A stretch of DNA of 64,000 nt, from the NCBI GenBank assembly GCA_963704155.1, contig CAVPHF010000032.1, forward strand, positions 310,001 through 374,000. The letters run 5' to 3'. Within the stretch, counting starts at the first letter, position 1. Each line of letters starts with the position of its first letter. The notes below the pieces were generated by a model. It saw only the letters and a program-made list of their open reading frames with translations, ran no database searches and had not been told where the DNA came from. A program made the translations under genes and the position numbers. Origin of the DNA: Thiohalocapsa sp963704155. Its GTDB lineage: Bacteria; Pseudomonadota; Gammaproteobacteria; Chromatiales; Chromatiaceae. This document shows positions 14,146 to 23,791 of this stretch, piece by piece.

Positions 14146-16020
14146 TCAGGCCGGCGGTTTTCGCTCGGACGGCGGCAAGGGAGCGGGCTCGAAGCCGCGG
14201 CCCTTGCCCTCGAAGAAGCGCACGAAGAACTCAAACAGCACGAGTCGGCTGGTCTGGACGCTGACGACGATGCTTTCGAGAACGATCACAAACAGATTGC
14301 CGACGACCAGGATGACGAGGCTGGCGGTAACGCTGGATGTGCTCTCTGCGATGCCGAGCACGGCGGACATCAGTGCCGCGTGGGCGAGTGCGAAGGCGCC
14401 GACACGGACGAAGGAGAGGGTATTGAGCAGCAGCGAGAAGCTGGCCTCGACCAGTTCGCCCAAGCCGAAGATGAGCGCCAGCGCGGTGCGCTCCGTCCAA
14501 AGCCGGTTGCCGGCACAGAGCAGTATGCCCGCCGGCACCAGCCAGAACGCCCTCGGGTCGACGAACGCCAGCAGCGCACCCCAGTAGACCAGCAACTGAG
14601 CGGCGTCTGCCACGCCCTCCGAGCGCCCTTGATTGCGCCAGCAGGTCTCGACCGTGTGCAGCAAGACCCCGAAGGAGAGCGCCAGTGCGCCGAACAGCAT
14701 CGGGACGACCAGCACGGTCAATGGCTGCTGCAGAGGCCGAAGCCACAGCGGCTCGATCAGGTGCTCGTAGCCGAATACGTCCCCATAGACGAAGCCGAAG
14801 CCCATGGACGCAAGGCCGCAGACCAGCAGCAGCGGCCAAAGCCGCGTGCGCCGGCGCAGCAGAAGGCCGGTGGCGGCGATGATGGCGCCGTGGCCGACAT
14901 CGCCGCACATGTAGCCGAACAGCAGCGGCACCAGCAGCGCTACCCAGGTGGTCGGGTCGGCCTCGGTCACGCTGGGTACGCCGATCGCGTCGGCGAACAC
15001 CTCAAACGGCTGCAACCAGCGCGGATGCCGCAGAACAGCCGGCTGCTCGGCGTCGGTCGGCGGCTCGCTGAAGCTCAGGCGGGCGTCGACACCGACCTCG
15101 TGCAGTGCCAAATCGAGCGCCTTGGCGTCCGGCTCGCTGGTCCATCCGGTGATCCAGCAATAGTTGCCCTGGCATTGGATATTGCTCGCGGTGTCTCGAA
15201 ACCAGCTGATCCGCTCCAGCATGCCGATGGCGCGATCGAGACCGTGGGCGTCTGCGAGTCTGCGTAGCTCCTGCTCCAGGTTGCCCAGTTCGCGCTCGAC
15301 CTCGGTCAGTCGAAACGGCAGCTCGGCAGCGCAGCTGACCGCCGGGCCGTCGAACCAATCCGGAATCGCCAGGCACTCACCGCCCCGTGCGCGCGCCTGC
15401 TCGCAGAGCCGTTCGCACTTGGCGGCGGCGATCAGTCCGAGCTGCGCCCGGTGCTCATCGGTCTCGATGGTCAACGCAAGGGGATCGTCGGCACCCGAAT
15501 TCAGCGGCGCATGATCCGGGATCTGTTCCGCCGCGGTCGCCGGCAGCACCAGGCAAATGCTCGTGAGTACCGGCCCTGCCGAGCTTAGTGCGGCTGGCTT
15601 CAACTCCGGTGCCTGCTCAGCCAACACCGGCAGCAACCGCGCCCAAAGCCGCAGGACGCGGCGACGTTCGCGCAGACCGGCAACGCGTCCGAGCTGTGGT
15701 TGGGCCGCCGCGAGCCAACGCTCGAGCCGGCGCAGCGCCGCCTGCACCGAGATATCCACCGGCAGCGTACAGCAGCGCTTCTCGTAGACTGGCAGCGGCC
15801 AGTAGCGCCCGTGCGCGGCGGCCAGCGAGCGGTAGCGGGCGATCGGCTCGGCTAGCGAGCGCAGCTGCCGTGCCGCGTTTCGGTCACCAGTCCATTCGAA
15901 CTGAACTTGGCCGCGGCCCGCCAATGCCTCCAGGGCGTCGTCGACATCCTGTTCAAGAACGATCAGCTCGAACCATCGAGCCGAGGTTGGGCGCAGTGCC
16001 ATGACATTGCTTCCCGGCAC
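14146..16020 (-). CDS. atpI: V-type ATP synthase subunit I
   Basis: The membrane stator subunit (a/I) of an A/V-type ATPase, forming the ion half-channels. At 624 residues it has the normal length. The N-terminal half is a cytoplasmic helical arm (RLTEVERELGNLEQELRRL coiled coil); the C-terminal half holds about seven membrane helices starting at WVALLVPLLFGYMCGDVGHG, including the segment FVRVGAFALAHAAL, whose Arg is the conserved channel residue. No other ATPase subunit gene flanks it on either side, unlike the usual I-K-E-A-B-D operons. The frame is intact with family motifs well preserved. Confidence 0.92.
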   Translation of the reverse strand: MPGSNVMALRPTSARWFELIVLEQDVDDALEALAGRGQVQFEWTGDRNAARQLRSLAEPIARYRSLAAAHGRYWPLPVYEKRCCTLPVDISVQAALRRLERWLAAAQPQLGRVAGLRERRRVLRLWARLLPVLAEQAPELKPAALSSAGPVLTSICLVLPATAAEQIPDHAPLNSGADDPLALTIETDEHRAQLGLIAAAKCERLCEQARARGGECLAIPDWFDGPAVSCAAELPFRLTEVERELGNLEQELRRLADAHGLDRAIGMLERISWFRDTASNIQCQGNYCWITGWTSEPDAKALDLALHEVGVDARLSFSEPPTDAEQPAVLRHPRWLQPFEVFADAIGVPSVTEADPTTWVALLVPLLFGYMCGDVGHGAIIAATGLLLRRRTRLWPLLLVCGLASMGFGFVYGDVFGYEHLIEPLWLRPLQQPLTVLVVPMLFGALALSFGVLLHTVETCWRNQGRSEGVADAAQLLVYWGALLAFVDPRAFWLVPAGILLCAGNRLWTERTALALIFGLGELVEASFSLLLNTLSFVRVGAFALAHAALMSAVLGIAESTSSVTASLVILVVGNLFVIVLESIVVSVQTSRLVLFEFFVRFFEGKGRGFEPAPLPPSERKPPA

Positions 16021-16660
16021 CGACCTTGACCTTGGCCTTGGCCGGCCGGCGCCTGCATTCTGGAGCCTTGAGTGACGAGTTAGGCGTCTCCAGTCGGGAG
16101 TCCGTGTAACGCGATCAACGCGCTTGCCGAATTGTTGCGCCCGCGGCCCATCGCCACTGCCATGCCTTCAGTATGGTCCATGCGGTCGAGATCGCAGGCG
16201 GCTTGCTCGAGCGACCCCGCTGAGCATGCTCCGGGGCGGCTAGAGCAATGTCCGTGATACCGAATTGGTCTTAGGGCTGGACCACTCCGGATCAGGATGC
16301 ATCTCGAGTTGAAATAATAATGAGAACGACTATCATTACAATTCATCATGTGCTCAGGCAGCGTCATGCCTCCAATGTCTCCCCAGCCAGGCCGCTTCAA
16401 CAAAAGCCACATGACGTCTGGAACTCAGAGATATGCGAGCGATTTCCCTTCGCGTCCCGGCAGTCCCAACCCTGATCGCCGCGCGTCGGACGACATCGGG
16501 GTCGGCTACGCCTGCCTTGGGGCAAGGTCGACGTTGAGCGCTCTCAGGTTTCCGAGGCCTACTACCGCGGGGGACTCAACCAGTACATGTCGCGCACCGC
16601 CGGCAGACCGTCGGCAGCCGGGCTGCCAGTTAGACCGACAAACGAGCCAACCAGGAGGCA
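16021..16660 (+). other. long leader region upstream of hemP with gene-like fragments
   Basis: About 640 bp without an intact gene. It holds the Fur-type operator at 16318-16338. From ATG 16433 a short frame reads 34 residues to a stop near 16534, and then a different frame carries protein-like text (WGKVDVERSQVSEAYYRGG) running to 16660 just before hemP. This looks like a shifted or decayed small gene, or a leader encoding a short peptide, rather than random sequence, but I cannot name it. Confidence 0.35.
16318..16338 (+). promoter_or_regulatory. Fur box upstream of hemP
   Basis: TAATGAGAACGACTATCATTA is an imperfect inverted repeat close to the Fur consensus GATAATGATAATCATTATC (its left arm TAATGAGA pairs with the right arm TATCATTA except at one position). 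It sits in a locally AT-rich patch about 320 bp ahead of hemP, on the path of its likely transcript, so iron repression of hemP is predicted. Confidence 0.75.
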
Positions 16661-16852
16661 ATGATGAACCAGGTCAGCAACGCCGATCTTGACCGACGCC
16701 ACGACACGCATAGCGCAGACGCCCTGCGGGAGCCACAACGGATCGCCAGCACCGAGCTGCTGCGTGGCCAACGCAGGCTCATCATCGAGCATGGCGACGC
16801 GACCTATGTCCTCCTGGTGACGCGCAGCGGGAAGCTCATCCTGAACAAATAG
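16661..16852 (+). CDS. hemP: hemin uptake protein HemP
   Basis: A 63-residue protein of the HemP/HmuP family, small cytoplasmic factors needed for expression or function of haem uptake. The diagnostic C-terminal half is present: LLRGQRRLIIEHGDATYVLL followed by VTRSGKLILNK. The N-terminus is polar and variable, as usual. An AGGAGG ribosome-binding site lies 4 bp ahead of the tandem ATG ATG. A Fur box upstream agrees with iron-controlled expression. No haem receptor or hmu transporter follows; the next gene is convergent and unrelated, so the uptake genes must be elsewhere. Confidence 0.9.
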   Translation: MMNQVSNADLDRRHDTHSADALREPQRIASTELLRGQRRLIIEHGDATYVLLVTRSGKLILNK

Positions 16853-16958
16853 ACCGGTCGGTCGCTGAAGCGCCGGCGGGTGCGTCTGCTTCGGCTAGTC
16901 GAATCCCTCGCGCCGTCCATCAATAGCATTGAACGGTCGGCCTCGGGCGGCGCAAGTG

Positions 16959-18371
16959 TCAGCTGGCCTCGGCCAGCAACGGCTCTGCCAGCTCTCGGCC
17001 GTCCTCATGGCCGGTCAGCAGTTCGCGCTCGAAGGCGTCCCAGTCCACGCGCGCGCCTAGATGCTTAGCGACCAGACGCATGTCTTGTTCGGCATTGGCC
17101 AGGCAGCCGGTGCCGCCCGGCGACGGCGTCATGTTGAAGACGATGCCGTGCCCGTCGATGATCTTGGTCTCGTCCACCTTCAGTTCGCGTGTGCGGCGGT
17201 CGATCAGGTGCGGCCGGATGCCGCCGAAGCCCTCGGCATACTCGATGTCGCGGGCGTCGATGTCCGGCACGATCTTGCGGATCTCGCGCACGAACAGCGG
17301 CCGGTTCAGGCCCGGCACCTCGAACAGGAAGTTCCGGAGCATGTCGTTGCGCACATGGCGCTGCTTGACCAGATCCCACAGTGTCGCGGCGACGTCCTGA
17401 TCGAGCCGCAGCTCGCGGAAGAATTTGTGCGACTTAGTCCGGTCACAGCGCTCCAACATCGGCATCATCAGTGCCGTCGGACCGAAACGCGTCTTGCCAC
17501 GTTCCTTGATGTCGTGGTCGCCATGCACCGCGGGGAACGGCAGACGGGGATTCTGCACGCGGAAGACCTTGCCGTTCAGCGCATCCGGTGCGAAGTAGAA
17601 GGAGCCGGCCACCGGCAGGCAGGAGTACTCCAGCCCAAGACCCATCTGCTGTGCCATTGGCAACGAATGGCCACCGGCGCAGACGACCACGGAGCGCGCC
17701 AGCATCTGTCCGCGGTTGGTGCTGACGACATAGTCGGCGCCGTCCTTGCGAACGCCGCTTACGTCGGTGCCGAACAGCTGGCTGACGTGCCGGTCGGGAT
17801 AACGGATGTTGTCGCGGTCGATGAGCACGCACTCGGTCGAGAACGACTCCGCCAAGGCCTGAAAGTCGACCGCGCAGTAGTCGTTTGGCGTGCCGGTGGC
17901 GACGATCTCATCCGGTCGCCATGCGCCGTGCATCAGTGCGACGTTCGGTTCCAGGTCGGCAATGTCCTGGCGCTCCAGCAGCTGCATGCGCGGGTAGGCG
18001 TGTCTGAAGGCCCGATAGCGCGCACGGATGCCGCTGCATTCGGCCGCGCCGACGCCGAGGACCATCTTCGGCATCCGACGCGCGATGCGGTCGCACTCGC
18101 GGGGAGGCAGCTTGGTCGCGTAATTGACGAGCATCGATGCGCTGCGCTTGACGGCCAGCGCCTTTTCCAGGCTGTAGTTTGTCTCGATGTCGCCGCAGTG
18201 GATGGTTTGGCTGTTGTTGTGGCTGTGCGAGTTGACCTGCGCGGGCCGGTCATACTTTTCCACCAACAGCAGGCGCTTGAGATCGGTGAATCGGGCCAGC
18301 TCGTAGAGCAGGGCGGTTCCGCTCACGCCTCCGCCGACGATAATGCAGTCGTAACGGGTCGAGGCTGTCAT
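16959..18371 (-). CDS. FAD-dependent oxidoreductase, malate:quinone oxidoreductase-like
   Basis: A 470-residue flavoprotein. The N-terminal dinucleotide motif YDCIIVGGGVSGTALLYELA binds FAD; GHSLPMAQQMG and FGPTALMMPMLER are typical of the DAO/Mqo superfamily, and the C-terminal NMTPSPGGTGCLANAEQDM closes the FAD site. The length and GDIETNYSLEKA region favour the malate:quinone oxidoreductase branch, which feeds electrons from (S)-malate or a related 2-hydroxyacid to quinone at the membrane; canonical Mqo motifs are not fully matched, so the substrate is left open. It is monocistronic, divergent from nothing known and convergent with hemP. Confidence 0.72.
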   Translation of the reverse strand: MTASTRYDCIIVGGGVSGTALLYELARFTDLKRLLLVEKYDRPAQVNSHSHNNSQTIHCGDIETNYSLEKALAVKRSASMLVNYATKLPPRECDRIARRMPKMVLGVGAAECSGIRARYRAFRHAYPRMQLLERQDIADLEPNVALMHGAWRPDEIVATGTPNDYCAVDFQALAESFSTECVLIDRDNIRYPDRHVSQLFGTDVSGVRKDGADYVVSTNRGQMLARSVVVCAGGHSLPMAQQMGLGLEYSCLPVAGSFYFAPDALNGKVFRVQNPRLPFPAVHGDHDIKERGKTRFGPTALMMPMLERCDRTKSHKFFRELRLDQDVAATLWDLVKQRHVRNDMLRNFLFEVPGLNRPLFVREIRKIVPDIDARDIEYAEGFGGIRPHLIDRRTRELKVDETKIIDGHGIVFNMTPSPGGTGCLANAEQDMRLVAKHLGARVDWDAFERELLTGHEDGRELAEPLLAEAS

Positions 18372-18597
18372 GGTCTTGGTGGTCCCCGGGCAACGCGGCC
18401 CTCATGGATCCGCAGCGCCGAGGCCGCCCTGCAACCGCATCGATGACGAGACGGTGGCACGGGTTGACCATTGTGCACTGCAACATAACGCCCACGGTAG
18501 ACGACAGCTCGTTCTGTGGAAAGCTATTTATCTCTGTTTAGTCTATTGTTTATACCAATACACCTGCAGGAACCGCCTATTCGGCCTTTGTTGCGGA

Positions 18598-20685
18598 TCA
18601 GTTCTTCGGCACCTTACGCCTTAGCTCGTCGAGCCAGACGATGGCATCGGAGTCGCTCGGGGCGCGCCAGTCTCCGCGCGGGGACAGGGAGCCGCCAGAG
18701 CCCACCTTGGGGCCGTTGGGCATGCAGCTGCGCTTGAACTGGCTGATCTCGAAGAAGCGGAAGAGGAAGACCTCGAGCCAGTGTCGGATGCTGCCGAGGT
18801 CGTATTGGTTTCGCCGCGCGGGCGGCAGGTTGTCCGGCCAGTCGCCGCGACTGCTGTCGTGCCAGGCATGCCAGGCCAGAAAGGCGACCTTGCTCGGCTT
18901 GAGTCCGTAGCGGCTGATGTAGAAGGTATTGAAGTCCTGCAGCTCGTAGGGGCCGATCCTTGCCTCGGTGCTCTGCAGGCCGCCGGCGTCCGCCGGCACC
19001 AGCTCCGGCGAGATCTCGGTATCCAATATGGCTTGCAGCACGCTGTTGGCGGCCGCGTCGAACTGATCCGTGGCGATGACCCAACGGATCAGATACTGGA
19101 TCAGGGTCTTCGGCACCGAGGCGTTGACGTTGTAGTGCGACATCTGGTCACCGACGCCATAGGTGGACCAGCCGAGCGCGATCTCGGACAGGTCGCCGGT
19201 GCCGAGCACCAGGGCGTCGTGCAGGTTGGCGAGCCGGAACAGATGCGAGGTGCGCTCGCCCGCCTGGACGTTCTCGAAGGTGACGTCGTAGACCGGTTGG
19301 CCGTCGGCGAAGGGGTGGCCGATGTCCTGTCAGCATCTGGGTGCAGGATGGGCGGATGTCGATCTCGCCGGCCGTGGTGCCGAGCGCATGCATCAGCTTG
19401 AGCGCGTTCTCGCGGGTGTCCGCGCTGGTGGCGAAGCCGGGCAGGGTGTAGGCGAGCACGTTGGCGCGGGGCAGCCCGAGCCGGTCCATGGTGCGCGCCG
19501 CGACAAGCAACGCCTGGGTCGAATCCAGTCCGCCGGAAACGCCGATGACGATGCGCTCGATGCCGGTCGCGTCCAGCCGCTTGGCCAGGCCGTGCACCTG
19601 GATGTTGTAGGCCTCGTAACAGCGTGCATCGCGGGCGGTGCTGGCGGCGGGCACGTACGGAAAGCGCGCGATCTCGCGCTGCAACAGCAGGCCGTCGCCG
19701 AGTGCATCGCGGCTGGGCAGGTCCAGCGCGAAGGTCACCCGGCGCATCTCGCGCAGACGTTGGCGCTGCGCCTGCGCCGAGTCGCTGAAGCTGGTCGCGC
19801 GCAGACGCTCCGCTGCAGCCGTTCGAGATCGATGTCCGCGCTGATGAGCTGGTCGCGCCCGCGGAAGCGCTCCGACTCGGCCAGCATCTGATTGTTCTCG
19901 AAGATCACCGCGTGGCCGTCCCAGGCGAGGTCGGTGGTCGATTCGCCGGGCCCCGCCGCGGAGTACAGATAGGCGGCAATGCACTTCCCGGACTGGGCCG
20001 CGCAAAGGTCATTGCGGTAATCGGCCTTACCGATCGTGATGTTGCTCGCGGACAGATTCAGCAACACGGTCGCCCCGGCCAGCGCGGCGAAGGTGCTGGG
20101 CGGGATCGGCGTCCACAGATCCTCGCAGAGCTCCATGTGCAGCGTTAGACCGCCGATATTGACGGCGTCGAGCAGCAGGTCGTTGCCGAACGGCACCGTC
20201 TCGCCAAACAGCCGTATCTCGCGCGACACCGCCGCGTCCGCGCCGGCGAATTGACGCTTCTCGTAGAACTCGCGGTAGTTGGGCAGAAAGGTCTTGGGCG
20301 CCACCGCGAGCACATGGCCCGCGTGCACCGCCACGGCGCAGTTGAACAGCCGCCCGTCGAGCTGCAGCGGCACGCCGACCGCCAGCAGCGGGCGCAGGGT
20401 TCGGCTCGACTCGACCACCGTGTTCAGCGCGGAAAGGCTCGCGTCGAGCAGCGCCTGCTGATGAAACAGGTCGTCGTTGCTGTAGGCGGACAGGCCCAGC
20501 TCCGGGAACAATGCGATCACCGCGCCCGCTTCATGCGCCTGTTCGGCCAGCGCGATCGTCGCGGTCGCATTCGCGGCCGGGTTCGCTACTCGCACCCGCG
20601 GCACGCAAACCGCGGCGCGGATCATGCCGTGGTGGTAGAGGTTGAAGAAGTCGGGCTCGGGTTGGGGGGAGTCAGCCTTGGACAT
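18598..20685 (-). pseudogene. nadE: glutamine-dependent NAD+ synthetase, two frameshifts
   Basis: Makes NAD from deamido-NAD using glutamine. The N-terminal nitrilase-type amidase domain (FFNLYHHGMIRAAV, ALFPELGLSAYS, and catalytic Cys in HMELCEDLW) reads in one frame; the synthetase start (VIGVSGGLDSTQALLVA, the PP-loop) in a second; and the C-terminal part (LGTGDLSEIALGWSTYGVGD) back in the first. The shifts are near 19810 (one base missing) and near 19327 (one base extra), and repairing both gives about 695 residues, normal for the long bacterial form. Every motif is otherwise intact and NadE is normally essential, so sequence error is more likely than loss. ATG 20685 is chosen over TTG 20700. 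Confidence 0.88.
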
Positions 20686-20732
20686 GGCGTGGAAGGTCAA
20701 GGAGTCGAGCGCGGGCGTGGGCCGGCATCCGA

Positions 20733-21128
20733 TTAGGCAAGCAGATAATCGAGCAGCCGGACCAGCCCGACCACGGCGCCGACCGCGGTGATGGTCCAGA
20801 CGGTCTGCCGGTGGATTGCCGTCAGCAGTCGTGCCTCGACGGAGCGGGTCTCCAGTCGAACCTGCTCGATGTCCTTGCCAAGCGTCAGCCGAACCTGCTC
20901 GATCTCCTTCTGTAGCCGAAGCTCCATCGCGCTCGTTTCAGCGCGCAACTGTTCGATCTCCTTACGCAGGCGCAACTCCGTCTCGCTCAGATCCGTCTTC
21001 GTGGCCAGCAGTTCGCGGACCGGCAGCTGTTGTTCCAGCGCATCGATCGCATCGGCAACCGCACGGAATCGCGCCTGGTCGTCGTCGGCCGACGTGATCC
21101 GTTCGTACAATTTGAGTGCAACGCTCAT
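20733..21128 (-). CDS. coiled-coil membrane protein (DUF1640/CCDC90-like)
   Basis: A 131-residue protein with a short N-terminal globular segment (LYERITSADDDQARFRAVADA), a long heptad coiled coil made of repeated EIEQ/LRKE units (about residues 40-105), and a C-terminal transmembrane helix (TVWTITAVGAVVGLVRLLDYLL). This is the layout of DUF1640 proteins, related to the mitochondrial calcium uniporter regulator domain. The internal repeats suggest growth by duplication of an EIEQ-containing unit. It follows nadE's start region in the opposite reading order and is separate from fetAB by 140 bp. No function is assigned. Confidence 0.75.
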   Translation of the reverse strand: MSVALKLYERITSADDDQARFRAVADAIDALEQQLPVRELLATKTDLSETELRLRKEIEQLRAETSAMELRLQKEIEQVRLTLGKDIEQVRLETRSVEARLLTAIHRQTVWTITAVGAVVGLVRLLDYLLA

Positions 21129-21270
21129 CGGGCCGGCATCTCATTAGGGCGTATGGCTTGGCAAATTCGCCGCTTCTTTCGACATCATATAACGATCAGC
21201 ATCGGACTTTGTCTTTGGACAGACGGGTAGACCGGTTGCGCGTGGTCGATGCCTGCGCGGATCGCTGCAT

Positions 21271-22077
21271 TCATGCCTCCCGTCCCGGCGCCAGACGGTC
21301 GAGTCGAAGGCGCTCCCGGTCGTCGAACAGCCGCCGCGAGCCCACCCAGACGGCGGCGACACTGCCCAGACCGGTGCCGGCGGCGATCAGGAACATGATC
21401 AGCAGTTGGTACTTGGCGGCCTCCATCGGCGGGCTGCCGGCCAGGATCTGGCCCGTCATCATGCCCGGCAGGCTGACGATGCCGGCCGTTGCCATGGCGT
21501 TGACGATTGGGATCAGGCCCGAGCGCAGCGCGTCGCGGCGGATGTCCTCGATGGCCTCGCTCCAAGTGGCGCCGAGCATGAGCCGCGCTTCGATGCGGTT
21601 CTTGCCTTCCGCGGCCTGGCGCGTCAGGCTGTCGAGCGCGATCGCGATGCCGCTCATGGTGTTGCCGAGCAGCATCCCGAGCAGCGGGATCAGGTACTGC
21701 GGCTGATACCAGGGCTCGACACCGATGACGACCGTTAGCGCCAGCACCGTGATGCTGAATGAGGACAGGAACATCGACAGGGCGCCGATGCCATAGCCCC
21801 AGGGCCCGCGGAAGCGCCGCTTCTGGCGCGCCATGACCTCCCAGCCGGCCACCGACAGCATCACCAGCGCAAGCAGGCCGATCAGCAGCGGATCGGTGGT
21901 CTCGAACAGCACCTTCAGCACCAGCCCGATCAGCACCAGTTGCACCGTGCTGCGCGCGGCGGCAATTAGAATTCGGCGCTGAACGCCGAGGTGCAGCCGC
22001 CAGGACAGCCATGCAAGCAGCAGCACCAGCGCGGCGGCGAGGCTGAGATCGAAGGGGCTGAGCGAGATCAGGCTCAC
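21271..22077 (-). CDS. fetB: iron export ABC transporter permease FetB-like
   Basis: A 268-residue integral membrane protein of the UPF0014/FetB family, partner of the ATPase FetA; in E. coli the pair exports iron and raises resistance to oxidative stress. About seven helices are visible, with the conserved GMLLGNTMSGIAIALDSLTR and LPGMMTGQILAGSPP. Its start overlaps the stop of the upstream fetA by 4 bp (22074-22077), so the two are translationally coupled. The family is clear; the iron specificity is carried over from the E. coli pair. Confidence 0.9.
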   Translation of the reverse strand: MSLISLSPFDLSLAAALVLLLAWLSWRLHLGVQRRILIAAARSTVQLVLIGLVLKVLFETTDPLLIGLLALVMLSVAGWEVMARQKRRFRGPWGYGIGALSMFLSSFSITVLALTVVIGVEPWYQPQYLIPLLGMLLGNTMSGIAIALDSLTRQAAEGKNRIEARLMLGATWSEAIEDIRRDALRSGLIPIVNAMATAGIVSLPGMMTGQILAGSPPMEAAKYQLLIMFLIAAGTGLGSVAAVWVGSRRLFDDRERLRLDRLAPGREA

Positions 22078-22781
22078 GCGGCCGCCTCCGGCACCAAGCG
22101 GCCGTCGACGATAACCAGCGATGCGTCGCCGATCCTTGCCCGCTGCTCGGCATCATGGCTGACCCAGAGCACGGCGGTGCCTTGGCGGGAGCGATAGGCA
22201 TCGATCACGGCCTCGACTTGATCCCGGTTGCTGGGATCGAGGTTGGCGGTGGCCTCGTCCAGCAATAGCGCCTGAGGGCGGTTTGCCAACAGTCGGGCCA
22301 ATGCCAGGCGCTGACGCTCGCCGGTAGACAGGCGGTTCACGCTCCAGCCGAGCACGTCGGCGTCGAAGCCGAGTTGATGCAAGAGTGCCATGAGATCGGG
22401 TTCCGGCTGGTCGGCGTGCGCGCGGTCGGCGCCGCTTTGGGCCGAGGCGCCTGGCCCGGATGCGGCGCTCTCGCCGATGCCTGGGTCTTGGCTGCCATCG
22501 GCAGCCGGGAAGTGTTCCCCGACGGTCTCACCCCACCAGCCGGACTCCGCCGGCAGCAGTCCGACACGGCGGCGCCAGTCCGGCGCGCCCATCGCCGAGC
22601 GCGCCAGTTGACCCAGGTAGACCTCGCCCTCGTTTGGGTCGAGGTCTGCGACCGAGCGCAAGAGCAGGCTCTTTCCGGCCCCGGACGGTCCGAAGACAAA
22701 GGTCAGTGAACCGGCCGCGATGCTGAGATCCACCGGCGCCAGGAGCCTTGGGCGAAGCGCCTCGAGTCGCAGTGCAGCCAT
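22074..22781 (-). CDS. fetA: iron export ABC transporter ATP-binding protein FetA-like
   Basis: A 235-residue ABC ATPase. Walker A is GPSGAGKS, the signature is LSTGERQRLALARLL, Walker B is ALLLDEATANLD and the switch His is in WVSHDAEQ. Between Walker A and signature lies an insert rich in Gly/Ser/Asp (about residues 88-125, ADGSQDPGIGESAASGPGAS), longer than in most FetA proteins and probably a flexible loop. It overlaps fetB and lies just after trmB in the same direction (13 bp gap), so the three may form one transcript. Confidence 0.9.
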   Translation of the reverse strand: MAALRLEALRPRLLAPVDLSIAAGSLTFVFGPSGAGKSLLLRSVADLDPNEGEVYLGQLARSAMGAPDWRRRVGLLPAESGWWGETVGEHFPAADGSQDPGIGESAASGPGASAQSGADRAHADQPEPDLMALLHQLGFDADVLGWSVNRLSTGERQRLALARLLANRPQALLLDEATANLDPSNRDQVEAVIDAYRSRQGTAVLWVSHDAEQRARIGDASLVIVDGRLVPEAAA

Positions 22782-22794
22782 GGTCAGTCCATCC

Positions 22795-23514
22795 TCAGCG
22801 GCGGCGGTACATCAGGTCGAATATAGAATGGCCAAGGCGCTCGCCGCGGCGCTCGAACTTGGTCGCTGGTCGCCTGGATGGCCGCGGCGCGAAGCAGCCG
22901 CGTCCGGCCCGGTTCTCGAGCAGATCATCGGCGCCATCGAGCACCGCCAGCATCTGCTCGGCGTAGGGCTGCCAGTCGGTTGCTGCATGCAAGAGCCCGC
23001 CGGGCGCCAATACCCGCGCCGTCAGCGCGACGAAGGGTGGCTGCACTATGCGCCGCTTGTGGTGCCGTGTCTTCGGCCAGGGATCCGGGAAGAACAGTTG
23101 GACCGCCGCGAGACTCGCCGGCGGCAGTCCGTCGCGCAGCAGTTCCACTGCGTCGGCGCGCATGACCCGGAGGTTGTTCAGGCCGCGACGCTCGATCTCC
23201 AGCAGCAGATGGCCGAGTCCAGGGCGATGTACCTCCAGCCCGAGGAAATTCTGCTCTGGCCGCGTCTCGGCCATCTGCGCCAGTGACTCGCCGTTGCCGA
23301 AGCCAATCTCCAACACCACCGGATTGGGATTGCCGAACAAGGCCGGCAGATCAAGCACTTGACCGGCATGGCGCTCAACGCCAAAGCGCGGCCAGAGTTC
23401 GGCGAAGGCGCGCATCTGGCCAGTCGTGAGTCGCCCCTCGCGCAGCACGAAGCTGCGCACGGGCCGCTGGCAAGCGATGTCGGTGCCGCTTGGGTTGGGG
23501 TCTTCACTGCACAT
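22795..23514 (-). CDS. trmB: tRNA (guanine-N7-)-methyltransferase
   Basis: Methylates G46 of tRNAs with SAM. Motifs: RSFVLREGRLTTGQ near the start, the SAM-binding VVLEIGFGNGESLAQMA, FLGLEVHRPGLGHLL, and the family fingerprint LFFPDPWPKTRHHKRR, then a C-terminal RRPATKFERRGERLGHSIFDL that binds tRNA. The start at ATG 23514 (MCSEDPNPS) is preferred; an in-frame ATG 48 bp upstream gives an unusual leader and neither has a strong ribosome-binding site. It is the promoter-proximal gene of a trmB-fetA-fetB run. Confidence 0.93.
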   Translation of the reverse strand: MCSEDPNPSGTDIACQRPVRSFVLREGRLTTGQMRAFAELWPRFGVERHAGQVLDLPALFGNPNPVVLEIGFGNGESLAQMAETRPEQNFLGLEVHRPGLGHLLLEIERRGLNNLRVMRADAVELLRDGLPPASLAAVQLFFPDPWPKTRHHKRRIVQPPFVALTARVLAPGGLLHAATDWQPYAEQMLAVLDGADDLLENRAGRGCFAPRPSRRPATKFERRGERLGHSIFDLMYRRR

Positions 23515-23791
23515 GCGTTGTCGAGGTGATAGGGATTGGCAAGTTTCGAGTGCGAGGGCCAAGGGGTTCGGCGGCGGGATTCAGGGCGCGCTGCCCCCAC
23601 GCAAGATGTCGCCTTGGTTTACGGTATCATCCCGCGGCCGGCGCCGGTCGCGCTCTCGCTCTCGCTCCCGGAGTGCTGTCCCGCGACTGGGCGGCAATGG
23701 ATCTTCACCGATTATCGCGGTCTATGCCGGCCGAGCATCAGCGCCAACCTCGCCAAATCAATCTTCCTTCACCTGAAACCTACCCTCTGTC

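Noticed and set aside
14131..15267. 378-residue open frame opposite V-ATPase subunit I
   Set aside because: Gln/His/Asp-rich shadow text opposite a clearly recognised membrane subunit.
17061..18446. 461-residue open frame opposite the FAD oxidoreductase
   Set aside because: Antisense shadow caused by high third-position GC; no ribosome-binding site and no recognisable fold.
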